Origin: Rhizoclosmatium globosum
Taxonomy: Eukaryota; Chytridiomycota; Chytridiomycetes; Chytridiales; Chytriomycetaceae
Length of the DNA stretch: 64,000 nt
NCBI GenBank assembly: GCA_002104985.1
Contig: MCGO01000001.1
Span: 959,499-1,023,498, forward strand
Reading direction: 5' to 3'
Below, in pieces: positions 11,270-24,189 of this stretch. How positions within the stretch are numbered: position 1 is the first letter of the stretch; each line of letters opens with the position of its first letter. A model generated the notes under the pieces. The model saw nothing but the letters and a program-made list of their open reading frames with translations. It was not told where the DNA came from and did not search any database. The position numbers and the translations under genes were made by a program.

Positions 11270-13007
11270 ATGATGTTTAGCGCTCTTGCTTCTGCACCAA
11301 AACGGGTTCTTGGATTCCACTCGCGCTTTCTTGCGACCGCTGCTGCCCAGGCTGCGGCAAAGGTGGGTCCTAGTTGGTTATTGTTAGGTTATTGAGACAG
11401 GTAAACTAACCCAAACTGGCTGGATGCAGCCAATGAACGCTTCGCTTGAAGCCACTGATCCAGAGATCTTTGATATTATTGAGAAGGAGAAGCAGCGCCA
11501 GAGAGAGAGTATTGTCCTGATCCCTTCAGAGGTTGGTCTCACAATGTCATTGAACGTAAGCTAAACCAACCCACAACTCAGAACTTTACCTCTGCAGCTG
11601 TAATGGGTGCCCTTGGATCGGTGATGCAGAACAAGTACTCCGAGGGTTACCCAAATGCCAGGTACTGTCCCTACAATAACCCTTCCGGCCATCCCAAAAA
11701 AACCTAAAAAACTGCGATCCAACCAGATACTACGGTGGAAACGAATTCATTGACCAAGCCGAACTTCTCTGCCAAAAACGTGCGCTCGAACTCTTCAACT
11801 TGGACCCTGCAAAATGGGGTGTCAACGTCCAACCCCTTTCGGGTGCTCCGGCAAACTTGTACGTCTACAACGCTCTCATGAAACCGCATGACCGTTTGAT
11901 GGGGCTCGACTTGCCACATGGTGGTCATCTTTCTCATGGGTTCCAGACGGACACGAAGAAGATTTCGGCAGTTTCGATTTACTTTGAGTCTATGCCGTAC
12001 AGAGTTCGTGAGGATACTGGAGTTATTGACTTTGATATGTTGCAAAAGACTGCGGCTATCTATCGTCCTAAAGTGTGAGTATTTCCTGGTTCTGATCAGG
12101 GCGTTCGCTCTCAACAAAATTAAACATAAACAATAGCCTCGTCGCTGGAGCGTCCGCGTACCCAAGAAACTGGGACTTTGGTAAAATGAAGCAAATTGCC
12201 TCCAGCGTCGGCGCCTACCTCCTCGCCGACATTGCCCACACCTCCGGCCTCGTCGGCGCCGGTGTCCTCCCCCACCCCTTCGACCACGCCGACGTTGTCA
12301 CAACAACAACCCACAAATCCCTCCGCGGCCCCCGCGGTGCCATGATCTTCTACAGAAAGGGCGTCCGCTCCGTCGACAAGAAAGGCAAGGAAATCATGTA
12401 CGACCTCGAAACCCCAATCAACGCGTCTGTCTTCCCGGGACACCAAGGCGGCCCGCACAACCACACCATCACGGCCCTCGCCGTTGCCCTGAAGCAGGCA
12501 AAGACTCCTGAATTCAAGGCGTACCAGACACAGGTTCTCAAAAACGCAAAGGCGATGGAGAAGACGTTCGCGGGGGCTGGGTATGATATGGTTTCTGGGG
12601 GTACTGATACACACCTTTTGCTTGTGGACTTGAGAAACAAGGGTGTGGATGGGGCTCGTGTTGAACGTATTCTTGAGCTTGTGAACATTGCGGCGAACAA
12701 GAATACTGTTCCGGGAGATAAGAGTGCGCTTGTTCCACATGGTTTGCGTATTGGTGCGCCAGCCATGACGACTCGTGGGCTTGTTGAGGCGGACTTTGAG
12801 AAGGTGTCCAAGTTTGTGATTCGGGCGGTTGAGATTGCTGTGGGGTTGAAGAGTAAGGTTGGGGGTACAAAGTTCAAGGACTTTAAAGAGTACGTTGCGG
12901 ATGGAAGTGCTATTCCAGAGATTGTTGCGCTCAAGAAGGAGGTTGTTGAGTTCAGCAAGGGGTTCCCAACTATTGGAGTTGAGGAGTCTAGCTTGAGATA
13001 CAAATAA
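11270..13007 (+). CDS. SHM1: Serine hydroxymethyltransferase, probably mitochondrial
   Basis: A PLP enzyme that interconverts serine and glycine while charging tetrahydrofolate with a one-carbon unit. The start at 11270 ([16 protein letters not shown]) gives an Arg/Ala-rich, acid-poor leader typical of a mitochondrial presequence. Exons then encode [47 protein letters not shown], the histidine-rich [11 protein letters not shown], and [13 protein letters not shown]. The PLP lysine lies in [18 protein letters not shown]. The C-terminal domain ([13 protein letters not shown]) is complete to the stop at 13007. Five exons with short introns, length normal, no broken frame. The cytosolic isoform is not in the window. 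Convergent with the first kinase gene. Confidence 0.95.
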
Positions 13008-13178
13008 GCGCGCTGTTTTAAGTTGTGGGGGTCTTCGTTTAGATTCGGAGAATTAATTTTTTTTCATTTTGACCCATTGGCAGTGACAAGGGTTTTTAAT
13101 ATAAAAGACATATTCAAAAATATATGTAAACCGAGAATGTAGAATGGGGGACTCCTATAACGTGATAAATAAAGGCCT

Positions 13179-15209
13179 TCAAGCCTTTGGTTCCTCTGTT
13201 GGCTGTGAGGGATTTGTGGGAGGTGGAACAACAGATTCCTCAGTACTTTTTGCAACAGCTGAAGTAGCAGCTGTCGTCCCTCCAGTTGACGACGCCGGTG
13301 GAGGAATCGCGTCTAATGGAGCTGGCTGTTCTGAAGCATCAACCCCTTTTGACAATGGCGACGGCTTATCACCGGCCCCTTCCGGAAGCCCCGGAACTTT
13401 AGACGTCGAATCCCCCGTACTTACTTCCTTCCCCTCCAACCTCGTCGGCATATCTGGACTCAACTGATCCAAACTCTTCTGACTCCCCCCACGACTCACA
13501 ACACTCCCCGCTTTACTCCTCAGCGTTCCCAACTCCTCCTCCATATCAACATGCTCACTACGGTTATCCATAATATCCACAGCGCTAGACCGGTTCGACG
13601 CGAGGGACGCGCGCGACATGGACACGGATCGTTGGATTTCGCCCATTTTGGCTTCCCAGACTTTCGACTTTTTGCGGTCTTTCGCGGGGGTCGGGAGCTT
13701 GGTGATGTCAAAGTTTGTGTATTGGGCTTCGATTTTGTCGTATTCTTTGGCGAGTTCGAGGGACTGGCGGGAGAGTTTTGAGGCGACGGAAGCTGTAGAA
13801 GTGTTTGTTGTTTTGTTTTTTTGTTGGTATCTGAGAGAGGAGGGGAATTGTAAAGAGGGTGGGGTGCTTACATCGTCCGTCCTTTTCCTTCTTTCGTGGC
13901 TTTGCTTTTAGTGGCGTGTCTTCATAGAAGATTTCATCCATGTCGTGTTTATCGTCAAAGTTGAATTTCGATGCCTATAAGTAAAAATACTCAGTCAGGC
14001 AACGGGAAATATAAAAAAGATACTCACATCAGGCACGTAGGGTGGGGTAACCTCCAACGCATCCAATTTCTCCCAATCATAGTCAATGAACCATTCGTGT
14101 GTATTGATCCTTGTATCTCCTCCGCTCTCTTTCGAGCCGAGTCTGTTGACGGCAGGTCGCGTTAAGAATCCTTTGATGACATCTTTACAGGGTTCAGAAA
14201 TTTTGATTTCGTCGTCGGGTGGGAATTCGAGGGGTCCTGATATGATGAGCTTCTTAAGGTCGTCGTTTTTCTTTGCACGGAAAGGTCGCTAGAATAAGTA
14301 TGTGATTCAGTCAATGTTTCAAAGTGATTGTGGGGTTTACCTTTCCACAAAGCATTTCATAGTGGATTACTCCGAGTGACCACCAATCGATTGTATAGGT
14401 GTATCCAGCTTTTTGCTCGAGAATTTCAGGCGCTACAGAGATTTAAGATAAACGATTTACATCCTTCAACGGGGTGAATGAACGTACCCATATACACCAA
14501 GCTTCCTGCAACTGCATGTAGCGGCTTTCCTTCCTTCCAATACGTTGAAATGTTAAAATCTGTGAGACACGCGTTTCCTCGTATATCCAACAAGACTATC
14601 GTCATATAAGAAAACCAATTGAAACACAAGCGAGAACACTCAACTGTTATCCGGTTTCAAATCTCGATGCACGACATGTTTCGAATGTAAATACATCAAA
14701 CCGAGCGCAATTTGTGCAACATAGAACTTGACCCATTCCTCGGGGAAGATGTTATTGTTGTTTGTAAGTAGAAACCGCAAGTCTCCTCCCAACTTCAGAT
14801 CCATCACCATGAACATATGCTCATCGTCTTGAAACGCGTAAATCAAGTTACTGTGAATATTCGAAATCAGCAAAATAACGCGATCGCCTCTTCGTTTGAG
14901 TGAAACTTACCATACAAAAGGACAGTTTACAATCTCCAGCAACTTTCGTTCTTGTATAATATTATCGACAGCCTTCATTTTAATACATTGCTCCTTGTTG
15001 ATGTATTTCAACGCGTATTTCTCCTTTGAGAGCTTATGTTGGACGATTTTGACTTTTCCAAAGGCACCCTTTCCGATCGCTCGAAGGAGATCAAAGTGAC
15101 CCAAGTTCACTGCGGTGAAGTATTATGTTTGATGAGTTATCATGTTTCTTTTGTTACCTTCTTGCTCAAAGTCTATCTGTTCCTCGACTTTGGAACAACA
15201 GATACCCAT
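13179..15209 (-). CDS. YANK/STK32-like AGC kinase 1 (acylated N-terminus)
   Basis: A protein kinase predicted to phosphorylate Ser/Thr at a membrane. The start at 15209 gives [17 protein letters not shown]: Gly2 for N-myristoylation and Cys for palmitoylation, as in STK32. Kinase domain: P-loop [12 protein letters not shown], Lys in [28 protein letters not shown] (the DFN in place of DFG is also found in human STK32), [31 protein letters not shown], then the AGC-like tail VTPPYVPD. A Ser-rich C-terminal extension follows ([20 protein letters not shown]) and ends PTEEPKA. Introns interrupt the gene at conserved places shared with the other kinases in the cluster. First of five paralogues between 13 and 28.4 kb. 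Confidence 0.9.
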
Positions 15210-15391
15210 ATTGATTCCTTAAGAAAAAGTTGTCTTGGTGCTTAGAAAGATGGTAATATCAGGACTGGGACGATTGTTTCCAGTTGGAACGTGAGAGAGT
15301 TGAAAATTTCCGATTCCATATCCCCTCCATTGTTCTCTTGGAACACATGGAAAAGTAAAACAAATGTATTTTATTTATTACACAGGACGAA

Positions 15392-18300
15392 TTATTTTCG
15401 CCTTTCGTCGAAACCCTTCTTCCCTTGTACTTTGTCAAGTCTTTCGTGATAAATCAAATCGATTCGTTTACGAACATCGTCGAATTCGTCTAGAATGCTT
15501 TCGAACGCGCTTCTTGAAAGTTGATAGAGCATACAGGGAGTTGAGGCTTGAATGGTCGCTGTGCGTGGGATATTCGCAAGAAGTGCAATCTCTGTAAGAA
15601 GTTATACTTTGATGTACAAACAGTTCATCCATACCTCCGAAAAATGCCCCTTCTTTTAACGTAGCTACAATATTGTCCCCAATACGTACGTCAACTCGCC
15701 CATTTTTGATAAAGTACTGTTTGGGCTGTATAAGAATACGAAAGATAAATTCGAGGACCACACCAATTCATATCCGATTTCGCCCTGCCTAAATACAATA
15801 TCTCCTCCAATAAAGAAACAAGCAACAAGAGAATTTGCGATTCGTAGAAGGAACTTATCGTCTCGTCCGTCACACTCGGTTCTTTGCAGGAATGTTACTT
15901 TCGAGACAAGTTCTCTGGCTGCAGCAAGTTTCCTTTCCTCTTCTTCACTTTTTATCTTGTTCATTCTTTCTTTGTAAATTAATTGCACGTTTTCCATTAC
16001 ATCAGGGAACTCGTCGGTGATTCTCTCGAAACATGGTCGAGTAAGTCTGTATAACATACAAGGAACCATGGCCTTGACAGTAGCTGTTCTCGGTAGATTG
16101 GCGATAAGCGCAACTTCTCCAAAGAATGCACCATCATGTAAGAATGCAACTTGTTTGCCATTTACAATAATTTCAACACGTCCGGATTTCATAAAATACT
16201 AAATTCTGTCAGTGGAGAAGTTGATATTCGTGAGAAACAACTCACCATATCATTACTAATCTGAAAAAGAAATTGCTGGTTAATATTGCACGAGATGAGG
16301 CAAACCACATACCTCTCCTTGATTAAATATAACATCATCGGCGCAATAAAATGCAGCGGTAAGTGAAGAAGCAATGCGAAGTAAGAAGACTTCGTTTCGC
16401 CCATCTTGAGCCTTCCTCTTTAAGAACTCCACTTTAGCAATCAACTCTTTGGCGGCACTCAGCTTCCTCGCTTCTTCCTCCACTCTTATTTTCTCCATGC
16501 GCTCTTTATACACAATATCGACCTTGGCTCGCACATCATCGAACTCATTTAGGATAGTCTTGAAAGCAACACGAGTCAAACGATACAAGATGCAAGAAGT
16601 TTCGCATTGTACTGTAGCTGTTCGGGGAATATTTCCCAAGATTGCTACTTCTCCAAAGAAACCGCCTTCTTTCAGTGATGCTACTTTGGTTCCTCCCACA
16701 AGAACGCTGACAGATCCTTTTGCAATAAAAAACATGTCGTGGCCGGTCTCGCCTTGAATGAAGATTATGTCTCCAGGAACAAAGTAACAAGCGACCAGTG
16801 CTGTTGCAATTTTACCGACAAAGAGCTCATCCTTTCCATCATTCTGTGAAAAAAAGTTATTTTGTTGTTTACAGATCAATTTTAAGTTACCTGTTCGCGA
16901 TTCAAGAACGACACCTTTGCGATTAATTCTCTACAGTTGTGTGCGGCTATCTCCATTCGCAGAGACTCGTTCATCTCTCCGAGCAATGTCGTCTTAAAAG
17001 AGTACATATAAGCATTCCGTATCAATGACCTCAACTCACCTCTTCGAAGAACTTTCCACGATACTTCAGCTCATAATATTTAAGAATTTTTCGTCTTGTA
17101 GTGTTACTGAGATCTTTCCACTGCATGGTTGATACGAGTGCTTTAGAGTGTGTTGCTTCACTATTCGACACTCACTTTCATATACTCTTTCAACTCATCG
17201 ATTTTTTGTTTGTACAATCTATCGGAAGCGTTGGATCCCATAGCGACAGCTGAAATAACACCGACCACACTTGCATACTGAAAACTTTATCAGATACGCA
17301 ATAGACAGGGCGAAGTCTTACTAAAACAGCCCCAAGGACCACGAAGCATAAAACAATCCATTGTTCAGCGGGATGAACAGGTTTATAAGCGAGTGGAAAC
17401 GTATTTCCTATAGCCTGTTAAGCTCACGTGAGATAACGAATAGAATTGAAAAGAAGCTTACAAACAGTAAAGCCCAGCTGTATTGGTCAAATGGATCCGC
17501 ATCTTTTACGCCAACGATGTCGATATTGCTGTATCCAAAACAATGACCTGCCAAAAACATGGCACACGCTTGCAAGTGAAAGAAGACACACACAATACAA
17601 ATCAGAGGAAATGCTCCAGATAAGCTTGCACCAAACCCAAATAAGTTGTTAAAATATCGCTGAAACTGTAAGAATTGAGGCGATACTGAAACAAGACCAG
17701 GAAGCTTATACAGACGCAACACTCTTATTATCCATAAATAATGTCCTTCAGATATTGGCAGTGCTTCGAGCGGAAATGTCGTTACCAAGTCACAAATAAA
17801 TCCATTCTTGAAGTAATGATTTTGCCACTCCTTGAGTGAAGGTTCCGATCCCGTGGTGCCGTATATTCGACGAGTAAATGCTTCTCTTAATGTATCAAAT
17901 GCGTATAATATCGTCAAAATGTAGGAATACGACATGTCAATCGGGAGTTGGAAGGAAATGCATATCGGAATTATCCAGAGTGAGGTTAAATAAATAACTG
18001 TGTTATGTCAGTAAAATTGTATCATGGACTCAAGACCTCACATATCATGACAAAATCAAGCGTTGTTGTCAGAGTTGCAGTTGCTTTGATACCAATGGTG
18101 AAAATTTCGTGCATAATACTCAGTCTATAAACTATTTGAGACGATGCTCTGGTATTTGGTGTCTGCTCAGGTGGCTCTGAAATAGTACCAGAGGATTCAT
18201 TCAAGCCACTGGATTTGACTGCAGTCTTCATTAATCGTCGAAGAACAGAGTCTCTGCGAGTGGTACCCTCATCTTTCACCAAAGATGCAACTCGTGAATC

Positions 18301-19741
18301 AACACAACTTAATTGGGTGGGCTGAGCAGCGACGGCTTCTTCTTCAGGAATATCATTCTCCTCAGCATCGTGATCAATAACATTCACGATATAATTGGAA
18401 TGCCCAGTTTCAGATTTCGTACCTCCGATTTCATGGACATCATCAGATGGCGCGTCTTGCATACCAGCTTCAAAGCTTTCATTTGCCGTACTTAAGTGAG
18501 GTTTCTTTGTAGCAAAGGACATTTGATTCGCTGTCAATGGGCTTGGGTTTGAATTCTTCCTTGATGAATCAGAGCGATTTGGGCTATGAGGCAATTGCTG
18601 ATGCTTTTGATGTCGAATAGAAGCAGGCGATTTTGTAATCGGTGATGTGCCGTCTTGTAATTTGGATTCCGTCCTCCCAAATTGAGTAAGCATGTTGAGG
18701 CTGCTCCCAGCGACGAGATTTGATGACGATTTTCCATTACTGACAAGCTTGCTGCTTTTGTTGAACACAGATTGAAACATACTCTTTGATTTGTTTTCTT
18801 CAGCTTCGTTGAAAATTACGTCTCGGCTAACCGATAACACATTCTTTCGAAGCAAGAGTCTTGGAGACGCTGGGGCATCGCTATCAAGCTCGAAAGGTTG
18901 ATTATTGACACGAAGAGACACTTTTCGGCTATTTTTACGTGACTGAGCTTTATGATCGCCGTTATTGGAACGAGGTGCCTCCATAGAAAGAGAAGTGCGA
19001 GACTGTTTGACAGATTGAAGAGGCGGAGCGGTAAAGCGTTCACCTGCTGGTGTCCAAGCGGTGGAAGAAGTTAAATCGCTTATTATCTGCTCAGTGCTTG
19101 AAGCCACAGAAGGCTTCTCATGCGATGAAATACTTGTCTGAACGAAAGAGAAGCTGCGAGTTGGTCCAAAATAGGATTCAACTGGAAGAGTTTCGGTACG
19201 TGTTGGTACAGCAGGTGATAGGCCTATATTTGTGGGTAGCTGGGAGAATAGACAAAACGCCAAAGGCCGCAGTGTCGAAATCTGCTGCTCCAATAGCTCA
19301 AACTTCGCCCTAAATTCAATCAGAAGATCCATATCAAGTACGACTGTCATGCTGTAAGAAGATTTTCAATAAAGATTTGCATAATTAAGACAGAAATAAA
19401 TCCATCCATCACATGTTTATTTACTGGAATCTGAATCAGAGCCAGAAGAACTTCTTGGGAATTTCGTGTCGGAATTGTCGCTGAGTATACTTCGAGGATA
19501 CTTGCAATCTGAGCTTGAACTGTTTGAACTTTTGGGGCTCGGATATCATATTCAGGAATAGCAGGTATCTCTACAGCTTTGTCGTCAACCGCATTCAGCC
19601 ATGCGTTCCAGGGTTTCTTTCCCGTATGCGGACCACAAGGAATGATCAAAATTGACGTATTGCGGCTCTTGTAACGAGAATTCGCTCGATTTCATGCTGA
19701 GCTTCCGGAATCTGGAGACCCATATTAGTGTTTAAAGACAT
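15392..19741 (-). CDS. Voltage/cyclic-nucleotide-gated cation channel with three tandem CNBDs
   Basis: A plasma-membrane channel predicted to be gated by cAMP or cGMP. Order from the N-terminus: a long Ser-rich cytosolic region (about 18100-19350), transmembrane helices including an S4 with spaced basic residues (WIIRVLRLYKLPGLV), a pore loop ALLFAIGNTFPLAYKP, S6, a C-linker (YMKWKDLSNTTRRKILKYYE), then three CNBDs. Each CNBD keeps the phosphate-binding cassette: FFGEVAILGNIPRTATV, FFGEVALIANLPRTATV and FFGEIALLANIPRTATI, with linkers rich in Glu/Lys between them. The filter lacks the GYG of potassium channels, so selectivity is unclear. Ends KGFDERRK at 15392. Frame breaks near 19653 (one T missing in a T run) and 19350 make the N-terminus provisional; the start is the Met of MSLNTNMGLQIPEAQ. 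It lies between kinases 1 and 2. Confidence 0.85.
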
Positions 19742-19867
19742 TCTGTTGGAAAATACCCAATGCTGTTTTTTGACTTCCAGACAATTCTTTCGATTTAGGA
19801 TCTAGCCTGTTTTCGGTAGTTTGGATGATCTGAACAAGACTCTTAATATAAAATAATAATGTGGACT

Positions 19868-21076
<1,209 letters not shown>

Positions 21077-21195
21077 GGCAACAGTAGAGTCTTTTTAGCA
21101 CTTCACCTTGACTAGATACAAATGAAACACAGAATGATTTACATATGATATCCAAACCAGAAAAATTCTTCTCATGTATCCTCATTAATAAAAAT

Positions 21196-23058
21196 TAAAT
21201 AGCCGCTTCTCGTGACTTGAGTTGGTCGAACGACTTATTCATTTCTGACGTTGGCATACTTGCAACATCATTAAACTCTTGCTTGCTATTTGCCAAATCC
21301 ACAACACTCTGCTTGAACTTTTCCGGAATCGCAGGACTTCGCCTCCGAAAGCCATACTATCGCCACCGACACTGTTGAGGTCCGATCTTGAACTCATGGC
21401 GCTCTGGTGAGGATGTCAGTTGAATAAAACAGAAAAATAAGGGTCACCTTGATGGTCATAGTGTCTGGCTCGAAGAATATGAACTGAGATCTTGTTTCTC
21501 TGATATCGAGAAATTGCTTTCGAGCGAGGAAGCACTTCGTTGGATCTCGCTCATCTTCTTGTCCCATTCTTGCGACCGTTTTCGCTCTGTCACTGGTACA
21601 GCCATCTTCGTGTGGTCAAACAATTTGAATTGGGTGTCAATCTTTTCGGCTTGTTTGGGGTGTTGGATTGATAGTTGAGAGCCTCCTAGAGCAAGAATTT
21701 AGTCGAAAAATAGACACGCAAAAGCTTGGACTCTTACTATGGCCATCTTTTTGAATCTTTCGCGGTTTTGCTTTCAGTTGGGTTTCTGAATAAAGGAGTT
21801 CCTCAAGCTCAATTGTTTCATCCACGTTGAGCGATTTCGCCTATAATTGTATAGTCAGTAATATCATTCTTCTTCCCATTGATGCGGCTTACATCAGGCA
21901 CGAAGAGCGGCTTCCCTTCCAACTTCTCCATCTTGATCCAATCGTAGCCTTTAAACCATGCATGCGCCGTTACGCGAGTATCTCCGCCTGTTTCTTTTGA
22001 TCCAAGTCTGTCGATATAAGGTCGTGTTAGGAAGCTTTTGATGATATCAGTCGCCTCGGCAGAAATATTGGGGTTGTCAGGAATGACTACGTCCTTCGTT
22101 TTGATAGCTTCTTCGACTTCTTCGTCGGTTTTACCACGGAATGGCCGCTTATTCTATCGTTTAGTCCAGAAGTTTCTTGGAGAGAAGATGGGGTTCACCT
22201 TGGAAAACAGCATTTCATAGATTATGATTCCCATTGACCAGAAGTCTATTACTTGGTTGTATCCTTTCTTTTCCTTGTCGAGTATTTCTGGAGCTGTGAG
22301 GGCGATGATTAAGGTTTCGATCGAAATGACTCAAAATTGACGAACCCATGTATGAGAGACTTCCAGCAATCGCATGCAAAAGTTTCGTTTCCTTAAAGTA
22401 TGTGGCGATGTTGAAGTCGGTGAGACAGCAATGTCCGTATTCGTCCAACAATACTGTTTAAGATGAGAATGAGCAACATTGCAACGAGTACATACTGTTC
22501 TCAGGTTTCAGATCTCTATGAACGACTTTTTTCGAGTGTAAATAAAGTATTCCGAGAAGAATCTCAGCCGTCATAAACTTCACTGTCGCTTCAGGAAGCT
22601 TTCCTTGCTTTGACATGACATATCGCAAGTCCCCACCCGTTTTCAAGTCAATCACCATGAACATATTGTCGTCGTCTTGGAACGAGTATCGAAGGTTGCT
22701 TTGTTGGATGTTGTGAGATAAAAGAATAAGGAAGGTGAGGGGACAAACCACACGAATGGGCAGTGGATATCTTCCAGGAGATTCCGTTCTTGGATTATAT
22801 AGTCGACAGCTTTCTGTGCTATACACTGCTTCTTGTCGATGTATTTCAAGGCGTATTGGATCTTTGTGTCCTTGTGACGAACGAGTTTGACTTTTCCGTA
22901 GGCCCCCTTTCCGATTGCGCGGAGAAGCTCGAAATGAGTGAGGTTTACTAAGGATAGTTTTTGTGATTAGACTTAGAAGATAAGCCAAGTTTGGAAGGGT
23001 TCCGATTACCCTCTTCGGTAAAATCGATTGGGTCTTCCTTTGTGTTACAACAGCCCAT
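21196..23058 (-). CDS. YANK/STK32-like AGC kinase 3
   Basis: The start at 23058 gives MGCCNTKEDPIDFTEEG, an acylation motif. Kinase domain: [80 protein letters not shown], then KPLFVPD. All catalytic residues are present with the DFN typical of STK32. The C-terminal extension carries MSEIQRSASSLES and IFFEPDTMTIK, matching EIQRSASS and TIKSAK of kinase 4, and ends DQLKSREAAI at 21196. Two one-base deletions are likely, near 21505 and 21335, because the two halves of the tail sit in different frames while matching the paralogue. Same strand and same intron layout as kinases 1 and 4. Confidence 0.88.
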
Positions 23059-23375
23059 GTTCAAAGAGAGGTCTTTGGTAACGGTCGGGGATAAGCACTA
23101 ATGGTACGTTTCGTTCAATGGTCCGTGACAGGAACGTGACAAAGTTCTTTGTCGATATCCCCATTGTTGGGCCGCTCAACGAGCTCTCCATTATTGAGAC
23201 GAAACACCGCTTGGAACAAAGAGGAAAGATATTGTAAAAAGGCCGTAATTAAGATTGAATAGCTATTGGAAAGAGGAGAGGAGATTCAGTTCAAGTCCGA
23301 TAAATTCTACACACTAAGACGACCATCTTACCATTTATTCTCATTTCCAACTCATTTTTTCTCATTCGCGGCCAA
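23059..23375. other. Intergenic, kinase 3 promoter side
   Basis: About 320 bp between the kinase 3 start and the stop of the signal peptidase gene. No open frame of interest and no repeat seen. Confidence 0.4.
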
Positions 23376-23945
23376 CTAAAATAGTTTCTGCCACCAGCTC
23401 TTCTTTGCCATTAATCCATCCAACATCTTCTCCTTCTTTTCTTGCCATTTCACAGGATTCGCTCGAAACATTGGCCATGGAGGAACGACAAGCTGTAGTA
23501 TAATAAAATGAATGGATTCTAAAGCAGCGAAGCAGAGGTTTACCACTAAAGTGATCAAGAGGCCAACAACATTGATTGCAACAAGAAGCTGAAGAGACTT
23601 TGTGGCGTATCCGACAATGAATGAAATGACCTTGTGTAAATTTAAGCGTTTGCAGTGAATAGAGTAGGTTATGGGCAGGGTTAATGTCGTCAGTGTAAGT
23701 TCCATGACAGAGACAGAGCTTTACCCCAAACACAATCAAAGTAACTTGGAAGATTCGTTCAACGAGGATTTGTCCTTTGAAGTCCTGGTTGAATTGAAGG
23801 AGAGTTAGTTAGTGCACGTTAAGGATGCTCCTTCAGCTTCAAACATTTCTATCCCTCATTAACCCGTCTATTAAAGCCTGTTCTAACTAGCATAGTAAAG
23901 ATATCGATGCAGGGAACTCACCACTAAAGCCTCTTTCTTGCCCAT
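23376..23945 (-). CDS. SPC1: Signal peptidase complex subunit 1 (SPC12/SPCS1-like)
   Basis: A small ER membrane subunit of the signal peptidase complex, accessory to the catalytic subunit. From the Met at 23945 the spliced product reads MGKKEALV, DFKGQILVERIFQVTLIVFG, a first hydrophobic helix, a short turn, a second helix (LLVAINVVGLLITLV), then the family signature VPPWPMFRANPVKWQEKK and a basic tail ending WWQKLF. About 94 residues in four exons, the usual size for this family (SPCS1 is about 100). DFKGQ and PPWPxxRxxPxxW are the key matches. A longer open frame extends upstream to 24062 but does not look like family sequence, so the internal Met is preferred. Confidence 0.88.
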
Positions 23946-24189
23946 CCTGTTTGTGACTGTCTTGTGGAACAAACAATAATTAACTTTTACTCGAATAATA
24001 AACTCTCCCCAGTCTCCCAAATCCTCATTTTCCGTATTCGTATTCGTGTAGGAAATGGGTGTCAAAGCTTTTCGACAAATTAAATTCATTTAACTCCAAA
24101 CAGAACAGATAAGAAAGAGAAGAAAAGTATAAAAATGACTATATGACCAATTGTAATCGAATAACGACGCAGAATAAGAACGCCCAGAT

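Noticed and set aside
12350..13003. 217-residue minus-strand frame
   Set aside because: Shadow of the SHMT exon, which has clear catalytic motifs.
23946..24062. N-terminal extension of the signal peptidase subunit
   Set aside because: The extra residues are not family-like and the internal Met gives the normal length.
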